Part shown: in pieces, positions 54,187 through 64,000 of the stretch
Position numbering within the stretch: the stretch's first letter is position 1
How the letters are laid out: each line of letters starts with the position of its first letter
Source: Chenopodium formosanum
Taxonomy: Eukaryota; Streptophyta; Magnoliopsida; Caryophyllales; Amaranthaceae
DNA: 64,000 nt
Reading direction: 5' to 3'
Assembly (NCBI GenBank): GCA_024500155.1
Contig: CM044874.1
Span: 67,938,795 to 68,002,794 of the forward strand
Program-made: the position numbers and the translations under genes
The notes under the pieces: model-generated
The model's input: the letters and a program-made list of their open reading frames with translations, nothing else
What the model was told of the DNA's origin: nothing
The model's database searches: none

Positions 54187-56530
54187 GGTGTTTATAACTC
54201 ATGGAGGACGATTATGACCCACTAGTAGAGGATTTGGAGGATGATGATGATGGCTATGAGGATGAGGATGAGGACAAGGACGAGCCATATGATGTCAACA
54301 AGGAGACTGATTTGGGTGAGCCAGAAGATCAGGAACAAGATGCTTTTGAGCGCAGGCTTGATGAATTTAAAATTTTAGCTGAACGTGCGCCTCCTATTGA
54401 TTCTACAATTGTTGAGATTGTTGGTGAGAACACTACTCCTCAAACTCAAAGCCAAGGACAGGAGCAATTGAACACAGGTAGTGGAGTGGGGGTAAAGGCA
54501 CCAGCTAAGAGAAAGGGTAGGGGTCCGACAACAAGTTTTAAGAAGCCAACCGGTCCCATGGTGTTGGAGTATGACAAAAGAGGCCGACCTACTGGCCAAT
54601 GGATTCGGAAATATGCAAACCAAGTTGGCATATGTTCGCGCAAAATCCCCATTACACTTTCTTGGAAGAAAGTACCTCCATGCTTGATTCAAACATTTTG
54701 GGATGATACAAGGGCAAGTGTTTTGTTCAAATGCACATTTACATGTATTACAAATAATTTCACCTAATGTTTGTTTGTAAATGGAAAATAATAATTTCTT
54801 GTATTTGTGATTGCAGAAGCTGTTTAGTATTCCTAATGATCCCCAGAAGAGAAGGGTGTTTGATTCTTTACTAGCGGAGAGATTTAGAGGCTTCAAGACC
54901 CACTTGACCAGTGGATGGATCTATAAGAAAAAGAAACACAAGAAGAAAGCTTCCAAGGGAAATGATGGTGAAGGTGGAAATGAGGAAGATGTTGAGGAAC
55001 AAGACCCACCGTGGAAAAAATGGCCAAGCGTGATGGAGGACGAGTGGAAAGACTTTGTTATTCAAAAAACTCGACCCAAAGCAATTGTAAGAACTACTAA
55101 ATCTAATGAGAATTGTATAATATATTAACTCTTTTTGCAGTAATGATGCTAACATTACTATTTATGTAGGAAATTCGAGAGCAAAACAAGGCAAATTCAT
55201 TGAAGAAGGAGTACCGCCATCGTACGGGGGCCAAGACATTTGGTGAATGGAGGCAAACTTGGAAGAAGGAGGGTATATACCCCACTTTGACTCAAGGGTC
55301 ATCCGAAGAACCCTCCAACTCCACGATCACTACGTTGGTTAGTCGTGCTGGCGATTTCATTTGTTCTCTACATTCCTTTGATAAGGACACCGGAAAATGG
55401 GTCATCAAGGAACCAGAAAAAAAAGTGGCGGATAAACTTGTAAGCTATTTGAAACTTTAGCATAACTTTACCATACAAAAACATTATATGTATTCATGTT
55501 AACAATTTTTCTTATGCTACAGCTTGAGTACACTACAGAAGTTGTTGAAGGCAAGCTGGTCCCGACTATAGAGAAAGACCCCTTCACCTTGGCTTTGGGA
55601 AATCCCTACCATCCAGGCTGGGTAGTAGGTATGGGAGGGAAGTTGCTAGGATGGGAGAAGGTGATGGGTTCAGAATACACAAAAATGGGAAGATCTCGAG
55701 CAAGTGTTAACTCACCGGAAGAATTGGATGCCAAGGTGGCATCCATCAAGGAACAAGTTCGCAATGAGTTAATAGGTGAATTCAATGCTTGGGCGAAGCA
55801 AATGAACTTACCCTTGTTGTTCCCCTCGGCTACACCGGTCGACTCCAGTAGTCACCCAAAAGGACAAGGAGAAGATGAGAGACATGGAGAAGAGGAGATA
55901 CATGAGGTAGTTTTCTATCTATTAGTTTTGGCCTAGCTAGTGAGTTACGTGAGATCTAATGTGGCATTATTGATTAATTATTGCAGGTTGTTACTCCCAC
56001 ACATGCGGACTCGAGGGAGGTTGATAATCCAACACCCCATGAATTTCCAGATTTAGAGGTGAATTTAGGATTCGAGGGAGCGTGTTTGGTTTTAACATAG
56101 TGAATTTCGTTACATGATCAATTGTGTAGGAAAAGACCCTTTTTGATAATTTCAGTTTTTACAAGTGAATTTCGTTACTGGTGTAGGTAGAGACCGAGTG
56201 TACACTTCTAGCCCCGGGGCTATCAAATGGAGAAGATGAGTGAACAAGGGTCGAAGAGTGAACAAGTGTCGAAAAAGAATTCTTCGAAAAGTTCAGCCAT
56301 GCAACCTACTCCACTTGTTGGAGACAATGTCCTTCAATCGCTCACTAAGGATTTAACTTTTCTACACAATCGTTTTAGTCATTTGCCTAGTGACGATCCC
56401 ATTGAAATCGCACTTCCTAAGGCAATGTTCCATTATGATGAGGATGCAAGTGCATGGTTAAACAAACAAGATGTGAAGGAATTTTTAAGAGGTTCAATGC
56501 TTAACATTTCTCTCGTTCAAATATTCATGA
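54187..56530 (+). pseudogene. TNPA-like gene of CACTA-2 with an Ulp1-flanking exon
   Basis: Exons read: about 54187-54713 (acidic start MEDDYDPLVEDLEDDDDGYE, basic KRKGRGPTTSFKK, PMVLEYDKRGRPTGQW); 54817-55086 (KLFSIPNDPQKRRVFDSLLA); 55170-55438 (HRTGAKTFGEWRQTWKKEG); 55523-55905 (DPFTLALGNPYHPGWVVGMG, coiled-coil KVASIKEQVRNELIGEF); and 55987-56056. The first intron would use a GC donor (AAGG|GCAAGT) or has lost its GT. From 56227 a further stretch (PLVGDNVLQSLTKDLTFLHN, WLNKQDVKEFLRGSMLNISL, VQIFMR) resembles the segment that precedes the Ulp1-type cysteine protease in some plant CACTA elements. It ends at a donor-like GTACGG at 56530, and no protease core follows. Orthology with the CACTA-1 exons supports the model; function is probably lost. 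Confidence 0.65.
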
Positions 56531-57193
56531 GGTACGGGCACATGCCACTTAAAAATATTTGGTTTATTCAATCTCCTACACATTTTTTATTGAGTGTATT
56601 AAGTTTTTTGTTAACTAAATTTCTATTAAAATTCGTATATATAAAATCAATATTAAGCAAAACTTCAACTGAAAGGCTTTTTATATTATACACCTTATAA
56701 CAAAAAAATAAATAAATAAATTGGTCACAAAATTAATCATTTTGTCTCCCTAAAATAATAATATTTGTAATTTCAATAACATTGACAATTATTTACTGTT
56801 AATACACCATTTTGTTCCTACAATAACCATAAGCAATATTTCACCTTCAAAGAAATAAAGAAATATACCTTAGGTCGCTATTAAACAAAAAACCTTTTCA
56901 CAATTTGATGACATGAATAAATGAAAACTTAGTATATTTGAGTAAGAGAAAATAGGGGGTCAAGAGAGAGAAAATAGCTTGATAGGAGTTGAAACAGTGT
57001 AATAGAGAATTCTAAGAGTTTCTACACTATCTTTAAAACTAGAGTATGGATATATATTTTACAGAAAAATATTAAAAAAATGTAATAACTAAAATTATAT
57101 TTAAAATATGAAAATTAATTTTGAGATAGTTACATGGTTAGTGTTATAGGGGTAACCTATTAAAAAAATCAGAAATCTTTGGTTTAGGATAAA

Positions 57194-57235
<42 letters not shown>

Positions 57236-57432
57236 GTGGGCATGTTATAATCATCTGTTTTGAAATTCTATTGTATATACCACAGAAATAATTAGTTTTA
57301 AATAGTTAAGTAGTAAATTTAAATAACAATAAGATATTAGAAAAATAATAAAATAAATAGTTTTCTCAATTAAATGTGAACACACAAATTAGTCATTTCA
57401 ATTTTTATTTCTTATTACATTTATAATATTAG

Positions 57433-57469
<37 letters not shown>

Positions 57470-57578
57470 ACCTATACTACCTCCAAATTATTATTTGTTT
57501 TTTAAACCAAAATTCTCAAAACTAATTAAACACTATATTGTACAAGTTTTAGAATAAAATATATATGAAAAAAACCAC
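56531..57578. other. AT-rich noncoding sequence with long A runs
   Basis: No ORF or element recognised. Runs of about 40 A at 57190-57230 and about 37 A at 57432-57468 may mark the 3' ends of old retroposons or simple-repeat expansions. Confidence 0.5.
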
Positions 57579-57593
57579 ATCACGAGTGATACT
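57579..57593. repeat. Target-site duplication of the LINE, left copy
   Basis: ATCACGAGTGATACT, identical to 63120-63134. Next to it, on the LINE side, lies a short T run, the poly(A) tail read on the other strand. Confidence 0.9.
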
Positions 57594-57621
57594 CTTTTTT
57601 TAAAGGGAGCTCAAGGATTAA

Positions 57622-60600
57622 TCATTCATTAATAAGCTTATCCGTGAGTACATAAGGAGAGACATCATTAGACACATTATTTTCCCAAATTTGCTCAACA
57701 TCAAAAGGAATATAATTAGCAAGGTTGTGAGCTACTTCATAGCCTGTGCGTGGAACATGGGACCAGCTTATGTTCGTGAACGAGGAGCTTAATCTCATAG
57801 CTTCAAAAAGAGGCGCATCCAAATCAGTGAGGTGAGTGGCTCCTTTAGATAAGCGGTTAGTAACCACTTGGCAGTCCGTTTCAATGACAACTTTATCAAG
57901 GCCAAAACTGTGCCCCAGTTTAATTGCCATAACCACTGCCTTGGCCTTTGCAACATCAGCTTGCCACCAAGCACACATCCTTCTACAAGCAGAAAACAAC
58001 ACCTCACCACGGTTATTTCGGGCAACAACACCCAACCCAACCCACCCTTCTTCTGATAAAGGTGCATCAGTGTTTAGCTTGACAATACCAACATAGGGGC
58101 ACCCAAGTGGTGGGGCTATTATGCGGGGTAGCAGTAGGAGAAGGATAAATTGCCTTGTTGTACCTCTCGTTCTCGCCACCCATCTATGAACACGAGCTAA
58201 CAGAACAGGGATTGGAGTTGATCTCTCCTGAAATATCCTCACATTACGATCTAACCAAATTCCCCACATGAGATACACTCCTTGTGTAATTGTTTCTGTT
58301 CGGTTTCCTCTCCAGCTTTCCACTAAATCACAGGCAGAAGACACATTCTCGCCGCAGCATAATTCAGCACAATTCAAATCAATCCACAATTCACGCACTC
58401 TTTCACACTCGAAGAAAGCTTGTCTCCAAGTTTCATCTTCAATTTCACACCAGGGGCAGAGAGCACTTTTTTTTAAGTGGAGGTAATTCAAAAGGCTTCG
58501 AACAGGGAGGGTTTCAGTGCAAAATATCCACATAAAATTTTGAGCTTGGGACTTACATTTAATTTCCAGATATCCACCCAAGCATTGTGAAATTTATCCA
58601 AGTCACACCCTTTTCCAAGCATATATGCTGTTTTGACAGAGTACAAACCATTTTTTGAGAAAGCCCAAGCAAGATCATCCATGGGACAATTTTCTCGTAA
58701 GGGGATGGATAAAATATAACGGCAGTCTCGGTCATTAAAATTTGCACGAACAAGATCATAGTCCCACTCCATAGTCTCGAAATTAATAATGTCACTAACC
58801 TTCGAAATACTGTCATTCGGAGTACTTGTTGCAAATCTGTTTTCTTCATCAATAACCCAAGGGTCCGACCAAATATTTATATTATCCCCATTCCCAACAC
58901 ACCACACCAAACCTTCCTTCAGCAGAGCTTTCGAGCTCCAAACGCTGCGCCAAGAGAAACTACTTCCTTGACCCATATACAAGTCGAGAAAATTACAATG
59001 AGGATAATATTTGGCCTTCATTACACGGCTAAGAAGAGAGGTTGTGTTTGTGGCCAGCCTCCATGCTTGTCTTCCGAGGAGAGCATCAATGAACACGAAT
59101 AAATCGCGAAATCCCATACCACCGAGACACTTGAAAGTGCACAAAGAGTTCCAACTTTTCCAATATGAATCTAGTTTTTCACCTCGCTTTGACCCCACCA
59201 GAAATTTGCCATAGCCGAATGAATCTTGGTGATTTCTTCTGCCGGAAACTTGTAGACCCCCATCAAATACGTGGGAATTGCTTGAATTACCACCTTAAGA
59301 AGTATTTCCTTTCCTGCTTGTGAGAGTAATTTTTCTTTCCAACCATTCAATATTTTCCATACTCTATCAGTAATTACCGCAAAAACACTCCTCTTTGACC
59401 TCCCTACAACATTAGGGATGCCAAGGTATTTTTCGTGCCTTTCAACATATTTCATCCTCAAAATACTCAACAAGTCGGCCATGTGCTCCTCCCGAACTCC
59501 CTTACTAAAGGACAATTCCGATTTTTCATAATTGATTTTTTGCCCCGAAGCTGCTTCATACTGGTTGAGAATTTCAACAATGAGTGAGCACTCCGTTCGG
59601 TTTGCCCTAGTAAAGAGAAGGTTGTCATCAGCAAATAGGAGGTGGGAAATCCCCGGCCCATTTCTACTAGCCTTCGCACCATGGAGGATGCCTTTTTCCA
59701 CATTACTCTAGATCATATGGGAAAAGGCGGCAGCAACAATAATGAAGAGGTAGGGGGATAGTGGGTCCCCTTGGCGCAAACATCTCGTGGGAGAGATCAA
59801 ACCACTAACCTCACCATTAATAATGAAAGAGTATTTAACGGATTCTACTAAGGACATTACCATTTTCACCCACCTTCCATCAAAACCCATTTTTAACATT
59901 AATTGCCGCAAAAAAAACCCCATTCTACCCTGTCGTACGCCTTACTCATGTCAAGTTTCATTGCCATGTGACCTTTCTTTACCTTACTCTGAGTTTTCAT
60001 AGTATGAAAAAGCTCCATCGCAATCAAAGCATTATCGGTGATTAGCCTTCCCGGAACAAAAGCACTCTGATTCTCCGAAACAATGTCACATAAGATATCT
60101 TTAAAGCGCAAGACAATACATTTGGAGATGAGTTTACAGAGCACATTACAAAGAATAATTAGCCAAAATCAGCCGGAATAAGAAGTACTTTAATTTTAAG
60201 AATTAAAGCAATATTAGTCTTATTAATGTGATCAGGGATGGAGTTACCATTTAAAATGCCGCACACAAAAGTTGCCACCTCGTTCCCGACAATGTGCCAA
60301 AAACGTTGATAAAAGATTGCATGCATTCCATCCGGCCCCGGAGCTTTACTAGGATGCATATGTTTAAGGGCTACATGTACATCCGCCTTTGTGTAGGGTC
60401 TGAGCAAAGTGTCATTCATATCACATGTCAATGATTTCTTCACACAATTGAGAACAACATAAATATCATGATTTGTGGGGTTTAAAGTGGAAAACATCCC
60501 ATTAAAATATCCACTAATAATGCATGGGAAGTCATTCTCATCATCATGCCATGCACCATTCTCATCATAGAGGCCACTGATATTTTTCCTTTGACGTTGT

Positions 60601-61686
60601 GAAGTTTTGTGGTGGAAGTAACTTGTGTTCTTGTCACCGTCTCTGATTTCCGCCACTCGGGATCTCAAGTGCCAATAAGCTTCACACCTCTCATTCAAAT
60701 CATCAAGTTTCTCTTCAAGTCTAGCACTCTCATTACAATTTTCTACCGTAGATGGTTGGCCTTGGATCTCTTTAAGGGCAGCTTCAATTGTGTTCACTTG
60801 CTTTCTCAGGTTGGTGCATAAATCTTCTCCCCACTTCATAAGACCTCTACTAAAAGCAGCAATTTTTACCATAATATTTCCACCTACAGAGTTCCCCCAA
60901 GCTGTCCTCGCCACATCTTCACATCCATCTTCAAGTAACCAACAAGTCTCAAACTTGTAGCTCTTCTTCTTCTTTTTCTTTTGCTTAATTGGAATAGTAA
61001 ACAAGAGAATAGGGGTGTGGTCTGATTTGTACCTCAAAAGATGTTCAACTTCAGCATTTTGAAATAAAGAGTACCAAGAATCAGACCCGAAGAAACGATC
61101 GAGACGTTCCCTAACCCGAGTTGCAGGGGTTCTACCTCTTTCCCAAGTGTACCAATCACCCTTATATCCCAAGTCTCTAAGGCCACATTCTACAACCACC
61201 TCTCTAAAAGGCTCCATCTCCCTCCTAACACCTTTGGATCTCCCCTCCCGTTCCTCATACGACATTATTTTTATTAAAATCCCCTCCCAAAAGAATTGGA
61301 ATAGTCGTATCACATAAGTGTTGTATGAGTCTCCAAGTGTGGCACTTTTCCTCATTTTTTGCCCAGCCGTACACATCAGCAAACCTCCAAATAATACCTC
61401 CACCACTTGAAATATCACCACAAATGTGGTGTTGTGAGAAGGAGACCAACCGAAAATCAACATCCTCACGCCAAAACACGCACAGACCTCCCGAATTTCC
61501 CACACTCGAAACACTAAATGCCCCATGATAACCCAAAGAAACTTTTAAGTTTTCAATCAAATGTTCCTCCATCATAGTTTCAGACAAAAAATGTAACCCA
61601 TGGCTAAGTTTACGACTCCACTTTCGGAGCTCACGAACTAACCGAGGATTGCCCATTCCTCGGCAGTTCCAAGCAAAAACATTCAT
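57622..61686 (-). pseudogene. LINE ORF2: endonuclease, RT, zf-RVT, RNase H
   Basis: The endonuclease starts MNVFAWNCRGMGNPRLVREL, with LLGGDFN and YKSDHTPIL. RT motifs: KAPGPDGMHAIFYQRF, SENQSAFVPGRLITDNALIA, KLDMSKAYDRVEW, RQGDPLSPYLF and FADDNLLF. zf-RVT: CPWCEIEDETWRQAFFEC. RNase H: VKLNTDAPL, then ADVAKAKAVVMAIKLG and VIETDCQVVTNRL; the family Glu of the second motif is Lys here. Frameshifts lie near 61270 (A5), 60160, 59905 (T8), 59180 and 58545. One stop, TAG near 59710, sits between FSHMI and SNVEKGILHG. ORF2 nicks target DNA and copies the LINE RNA there; this copy cannot make a full protein. Confidence 0.9.
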
Positions 61687-62988
61687 TGGGTTTGGTGGGG
61701 TTGGTCATCTCCAACCTCCGCCAATGGTCCCACACCAGTCAAAGTAACAAGAATTACAATCTTCTTGGATACATTCTTGTCTCCTTCCTCATCAAACTCA
61801 CCATCTCTTCCTCGCTTCCCCATCATCTTCCCCGTTGAGGTTATTTTTTCACCTCCAACTCCCTGCCTTGCAAAACGTTTCCAGGTTCTGAGGCAATTGT
61901 TACTCTTCTTCCCCTGTATCTCATCATTGTTTTGGTTCTCTACTTCAACTAAATTTTCTGAAATAGCATCATCTCCAGATTGAGTATTCTCGCCCTCTAG
62001 ATCCGTCTTATCCTGCTTACCCCGCATAACTTCTTGAGTTTCCAACAACTTATCAGATGCTTTGTCAACACTTCTAGCCATATTCTTTTTGATCTTTAAA
62101 TTTTGAGCATCAGAGATAGCAACCCCTTTCAACTTGTCCGCCACTTCACTAATCTGATGTACCTCGATAGTTGGCTTAATTTTTTTTAGTAACAAATAAG
62201 CGCTTTGCTGTACTCGATACTTCATCACTCAAGCCTTCATCATTCTTTGTGGCCTTCCATGGAGTAGAAACTCTAAGTCTTTCGTTAAACTTTCTAACCC
62301 CCACCACTTCATCATAATCTTTCTCACCATGTCCAAGCATACCACATATATAACAGAAAACAGGGAGTTTTTTATATTTAACTTTAACAGTCATGACTCC
62401 CCTACCCGTGCTCAGATCAATCGAGTCCTTTAAAGGAGTCATTACATCACTAGCAATATGCATTCTTAGAGATTTGTTAATGCCTATGATATCAGATTTA
62501 TCAATAGCAAAAAACGTACCTAACTTGTCACCAATTCTCCTAGCATTTGTCTCATTATGTCTCCCCTTAAAAGGTAAGTCATAAATTCGGACCCAGAATG
62601 GGACTTTATTCAAAGGAACTTTAGAAGGTTTAATGTTACCTTTCACATCATCAAGAGCCAAAACGTGGTGATCAAAATGCCACGGTTGCGAGTCCATGAC
62701 AAATTGTTTATCCCTCCAATGATGGAATTGGAAAAAGAAAGTTTTGTCTCCAATTTCATTCGCCTCACAGCCATGCTTAGGTTTCCAAACTTTCTTCATG
62801 GTCGCTATTAGAGCTTTTGATTTTATATTGCGTGATATTCAGATTTTCCCCACCACCGCAAGTTCAATTTGGTCCTCCTCATCTCCATCTGCTTTCTCCA
62901 CCCAGTCAATCTCATGGTGATTAGCCTCCTTGTCTTCCCTCTCCTTTATATCTCCTTCTAAGATCTCCAAACTATTATCATCAGCCAT
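61683..62988 (-). pseudogene. LINE ORF1: RNA-binding protein with a CCHC knuckle
   Basis: It starts MADDNSLEILEGDIKEREDK. A TGA at 62839-62841 (Trp in relatives) interrupts the N-terminal part. A DUF4283-like domain follows (FQFHHWRDKQFVMDSQPWHF, NKVPFWVRIYDLP). The knuckle is CYICGMLGHGEKDY, with Tyr for the last Cys. A frameshift in a run of eight A near 62185 separates this from the charged C-terminal part, which ends QPHQTQ. ORF1 proteins coat the LINE RNA. Confidence 0.85.
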
Positions 62989-63119
62989 CCTTAACAAAAA
63001 CCTTGTCAAAAATTGGCCAAAACTTCGAGAATGAAGCAAAATACTGGCAGAAAACTAGAACGAAACCCTCCCAAGTGCAAACCCTAGAGTCGCTCTAGAG
63101 GGAACTTAACTGATTAATT

Positions 63120-63134
63120 ATCACGAGTGATACT
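63120..63134. repeat. Target-site duplication of the LINE, right copy
   Basis: ATCACGAGTGATACT, identical to 57579-57593. Confidence 0.9.
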
Positions 63135-63683
63135 TTATGTCTATTACTCCACAATCAATATAAAAATGGATGAAATAGAAAATAACATTGTTTGTGTATA
63201 CATATTATATTATATAGTATTTGTTGTGTATATATTATAACTCATATATAAAAATAATTAAGTATTATTGAGATATCGAGTGTTAATGATATCTAATGAG
63301 AAAGACAGATTAATTTTGTGATTAAATTAACAGTGGGTTGATTTAATAATGCTTGTTTACTTTTTGTTATATGAAGTATGATGTATTGACTTTTCCAATT
63401 TAATTGATACTGATATTAATGATGCAAATTTGATGGAGATTTGTTAATAATACACTCAACCGTAAATGCTATAGAAGGGATATGATTTATAAGCAGAATA
63501 AGCCTACAACATTTGAAGATGAGATACACGTACCATAGTTGTGTACTGATCTACTGAACTTTGTTTATGTGAAATAATTTAAAAATTAACAAATTACGTG
63601 ATAACTATGTAAATATCTATATCTATACTTAATTAGTATTTAAAAGCACAAACCATAAATTTTTTATATGACACATGACATCA
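63135..63683. other. AT-rich sequence
   Basis: Noncoding and AT-rich; nothing recognised. Confidence 0.5.
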
Positions 63684-64000
63684 TGTAAACACCCATTTGT
63701 GTCTCCCCAAAACCAAACCCATTGATGAGTACCTTTCACGTCAAATCATAATCGAATGAAGTGAAAGTGTGGAAAGTTTAGTGTTGCGGTTAGTTTTAAT
63801 TCTTTTCTCTTACCTCTGTTTTTGAAAACCTATTTTAAGAAAACAGTCAATCTAGTTTGGTTTGGTCCATGGAAAGGGTCCAATAATAGTGTAGTTTGGT
63901 CGGGTTCTAAAAGAGCTTTCCAACGATATATTATAAGCCCAATTCTGATGAATAATGAGGAAGTTATGGCCAAATTACTAAACTGGGCCTGATTTGATCT
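63684..64000 (+). mobile_element. Start of an E-related LTR, cut by the window end
   Basis: Begins TGTAAACACCC, then CTCCCCAAAACCAAACCC as in the other LTR heads. Further on it matches element E's LTR (CCAACGATATATTATAA, AAGTTATGGCCAAA) more closely than A/B. No coding sequence is reached. Confidence 0.65.

Larger units (their letters stand above)
50493..56530 (+). mobile_element. CACTA-2, En/Spm-type transposon, decayed and without recognised ends
   Basis: TNP2 (5' truncated) followed by the TNPA-like gene and an Ulp1-associated exon, all on the plus strand. The left border is a direct junction with retroelement sequence at about 50491. No subterminal arrays like those of CACTA-1 are visible, and the family differs in sequence. 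Confidence 0.75.
57594..63119 (-). mobile_element. L1-type LINE, 5.5 kb, with a perfect 15-bp duplication
   Basis: On the minus strand: ORF1 (zinc-knuckle protein), ORF2 (endonuclease, RT, zf-RVT, RNase H) and a short poly(A) of about 7 at 57595-57601. ORF1 stop and ORF2 start overlap in ATGA (61683-61686). The duplication is intact and the element looks near full length, yet both ORFs are broken. Confidence 0.9.

Noticed and set aside
57184..57230. Poly(A) run as the tail of the 57.6-63.1 kb LINE
   Set aside because: The LINE is on the minus strand and its 3' border is fixed at 57594 by the 15-bp duplication, so this plus-strand A run belongs to something else.

Overview
This window is nuclear DNA of a flowering plant, and almost all of it is transposable elements. 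The evidence is the presence together of CACTA (En/Spm) transposons with intron-containing TNPA-like genes, Tat-type Ty3/gypsy elements with a second RNase H, a Sirevirus-type Ty1/copia element with an env-like ORF, RNase H-bearing L1-type LINEs, a Mutator-like element with a 9-bp target duplication and Tourist-type MITEs. A eudicot is likely; the order cannot be fixed from sequence alone. No intact host gene is visible. The only host-gene trace is a broken family-1 beta-glucosidase relic at 29.5-31.8 kb.

Layout. 1-7.4 kb: CACTA-1 on the minus strand (TNPA-like gene, nearly intact TNP2, subterminal arrays on both sides). 7.4-12.2 kb: element A, a minus-strand gag-only Tat-type retroelement. 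12.2-14.0 kb: a solo LTR of the same family with a CACGG target duplication. 14.0-15.6 kb: scrambled pieces of that family. 15.6-21.9 kb: the 3' half of a Sirevirus-type copia element, interrupted by a second solo LTR (duplication CCCTC). 21.9-22.9 kb: minus-strand LINE fragment. 23.4-28.4 kb: element E, a gypsy element with LTR, PBS, gag, protease, RT and RNase H, truncated. 28.4-35.1 kb: palindromic repeat, beta-glucosidase relic, MITEs, Helitron-like termini and a LINE 3' fragment. 35.1-46.2 kb: element B, a plus-strand Tat-type element with complete domain order and a 1.2-kb MULE in its 5' LTR. 46.2-48.6 kb: element C, a minus-strand gypsy remnant (gag plus LTR). 48.6-50.5 kb: LTR-like and 3'-UTR fragments. 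50.5-56.5 kb: CACTA-2, plus strand, decayed, with an Ulp1-type flank. 57.6-63.1 kb: a LINE bounded by a perfect 15-bp duplication. 63.7-64.0 kb: the start of another LTR.

The most unusual signal lies in the noncoding parts of the A/B retroelement family. The LTR promoter carries arrays of an 11-bp palindrome (CCGTG-N-CACGG and variants) repeated every 20 bp just upstream of the TATA box. The same 20-bp-phased words recur in the leaders of elements A and B and in an apparently different LTR at 49 kb. The 3' noncoding region carries three more families of small inverted repeats, two with 8-nt loops, whose arms change in matched ways between copies. Together they suggest a retroelement lineage that keeps dense arrays of palindromes or hairpins in its regulatory DNA. 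The function is unknown.

Most coding regions are dead. Premature stops fall mainly where relatives have Trp, Gln or Arg, as expected from cytosine deamination, and frameshifts often fall in homopolymers. Limits: exon boundaries, element ends and lineage names were judged by eye, with no alignment or database search.
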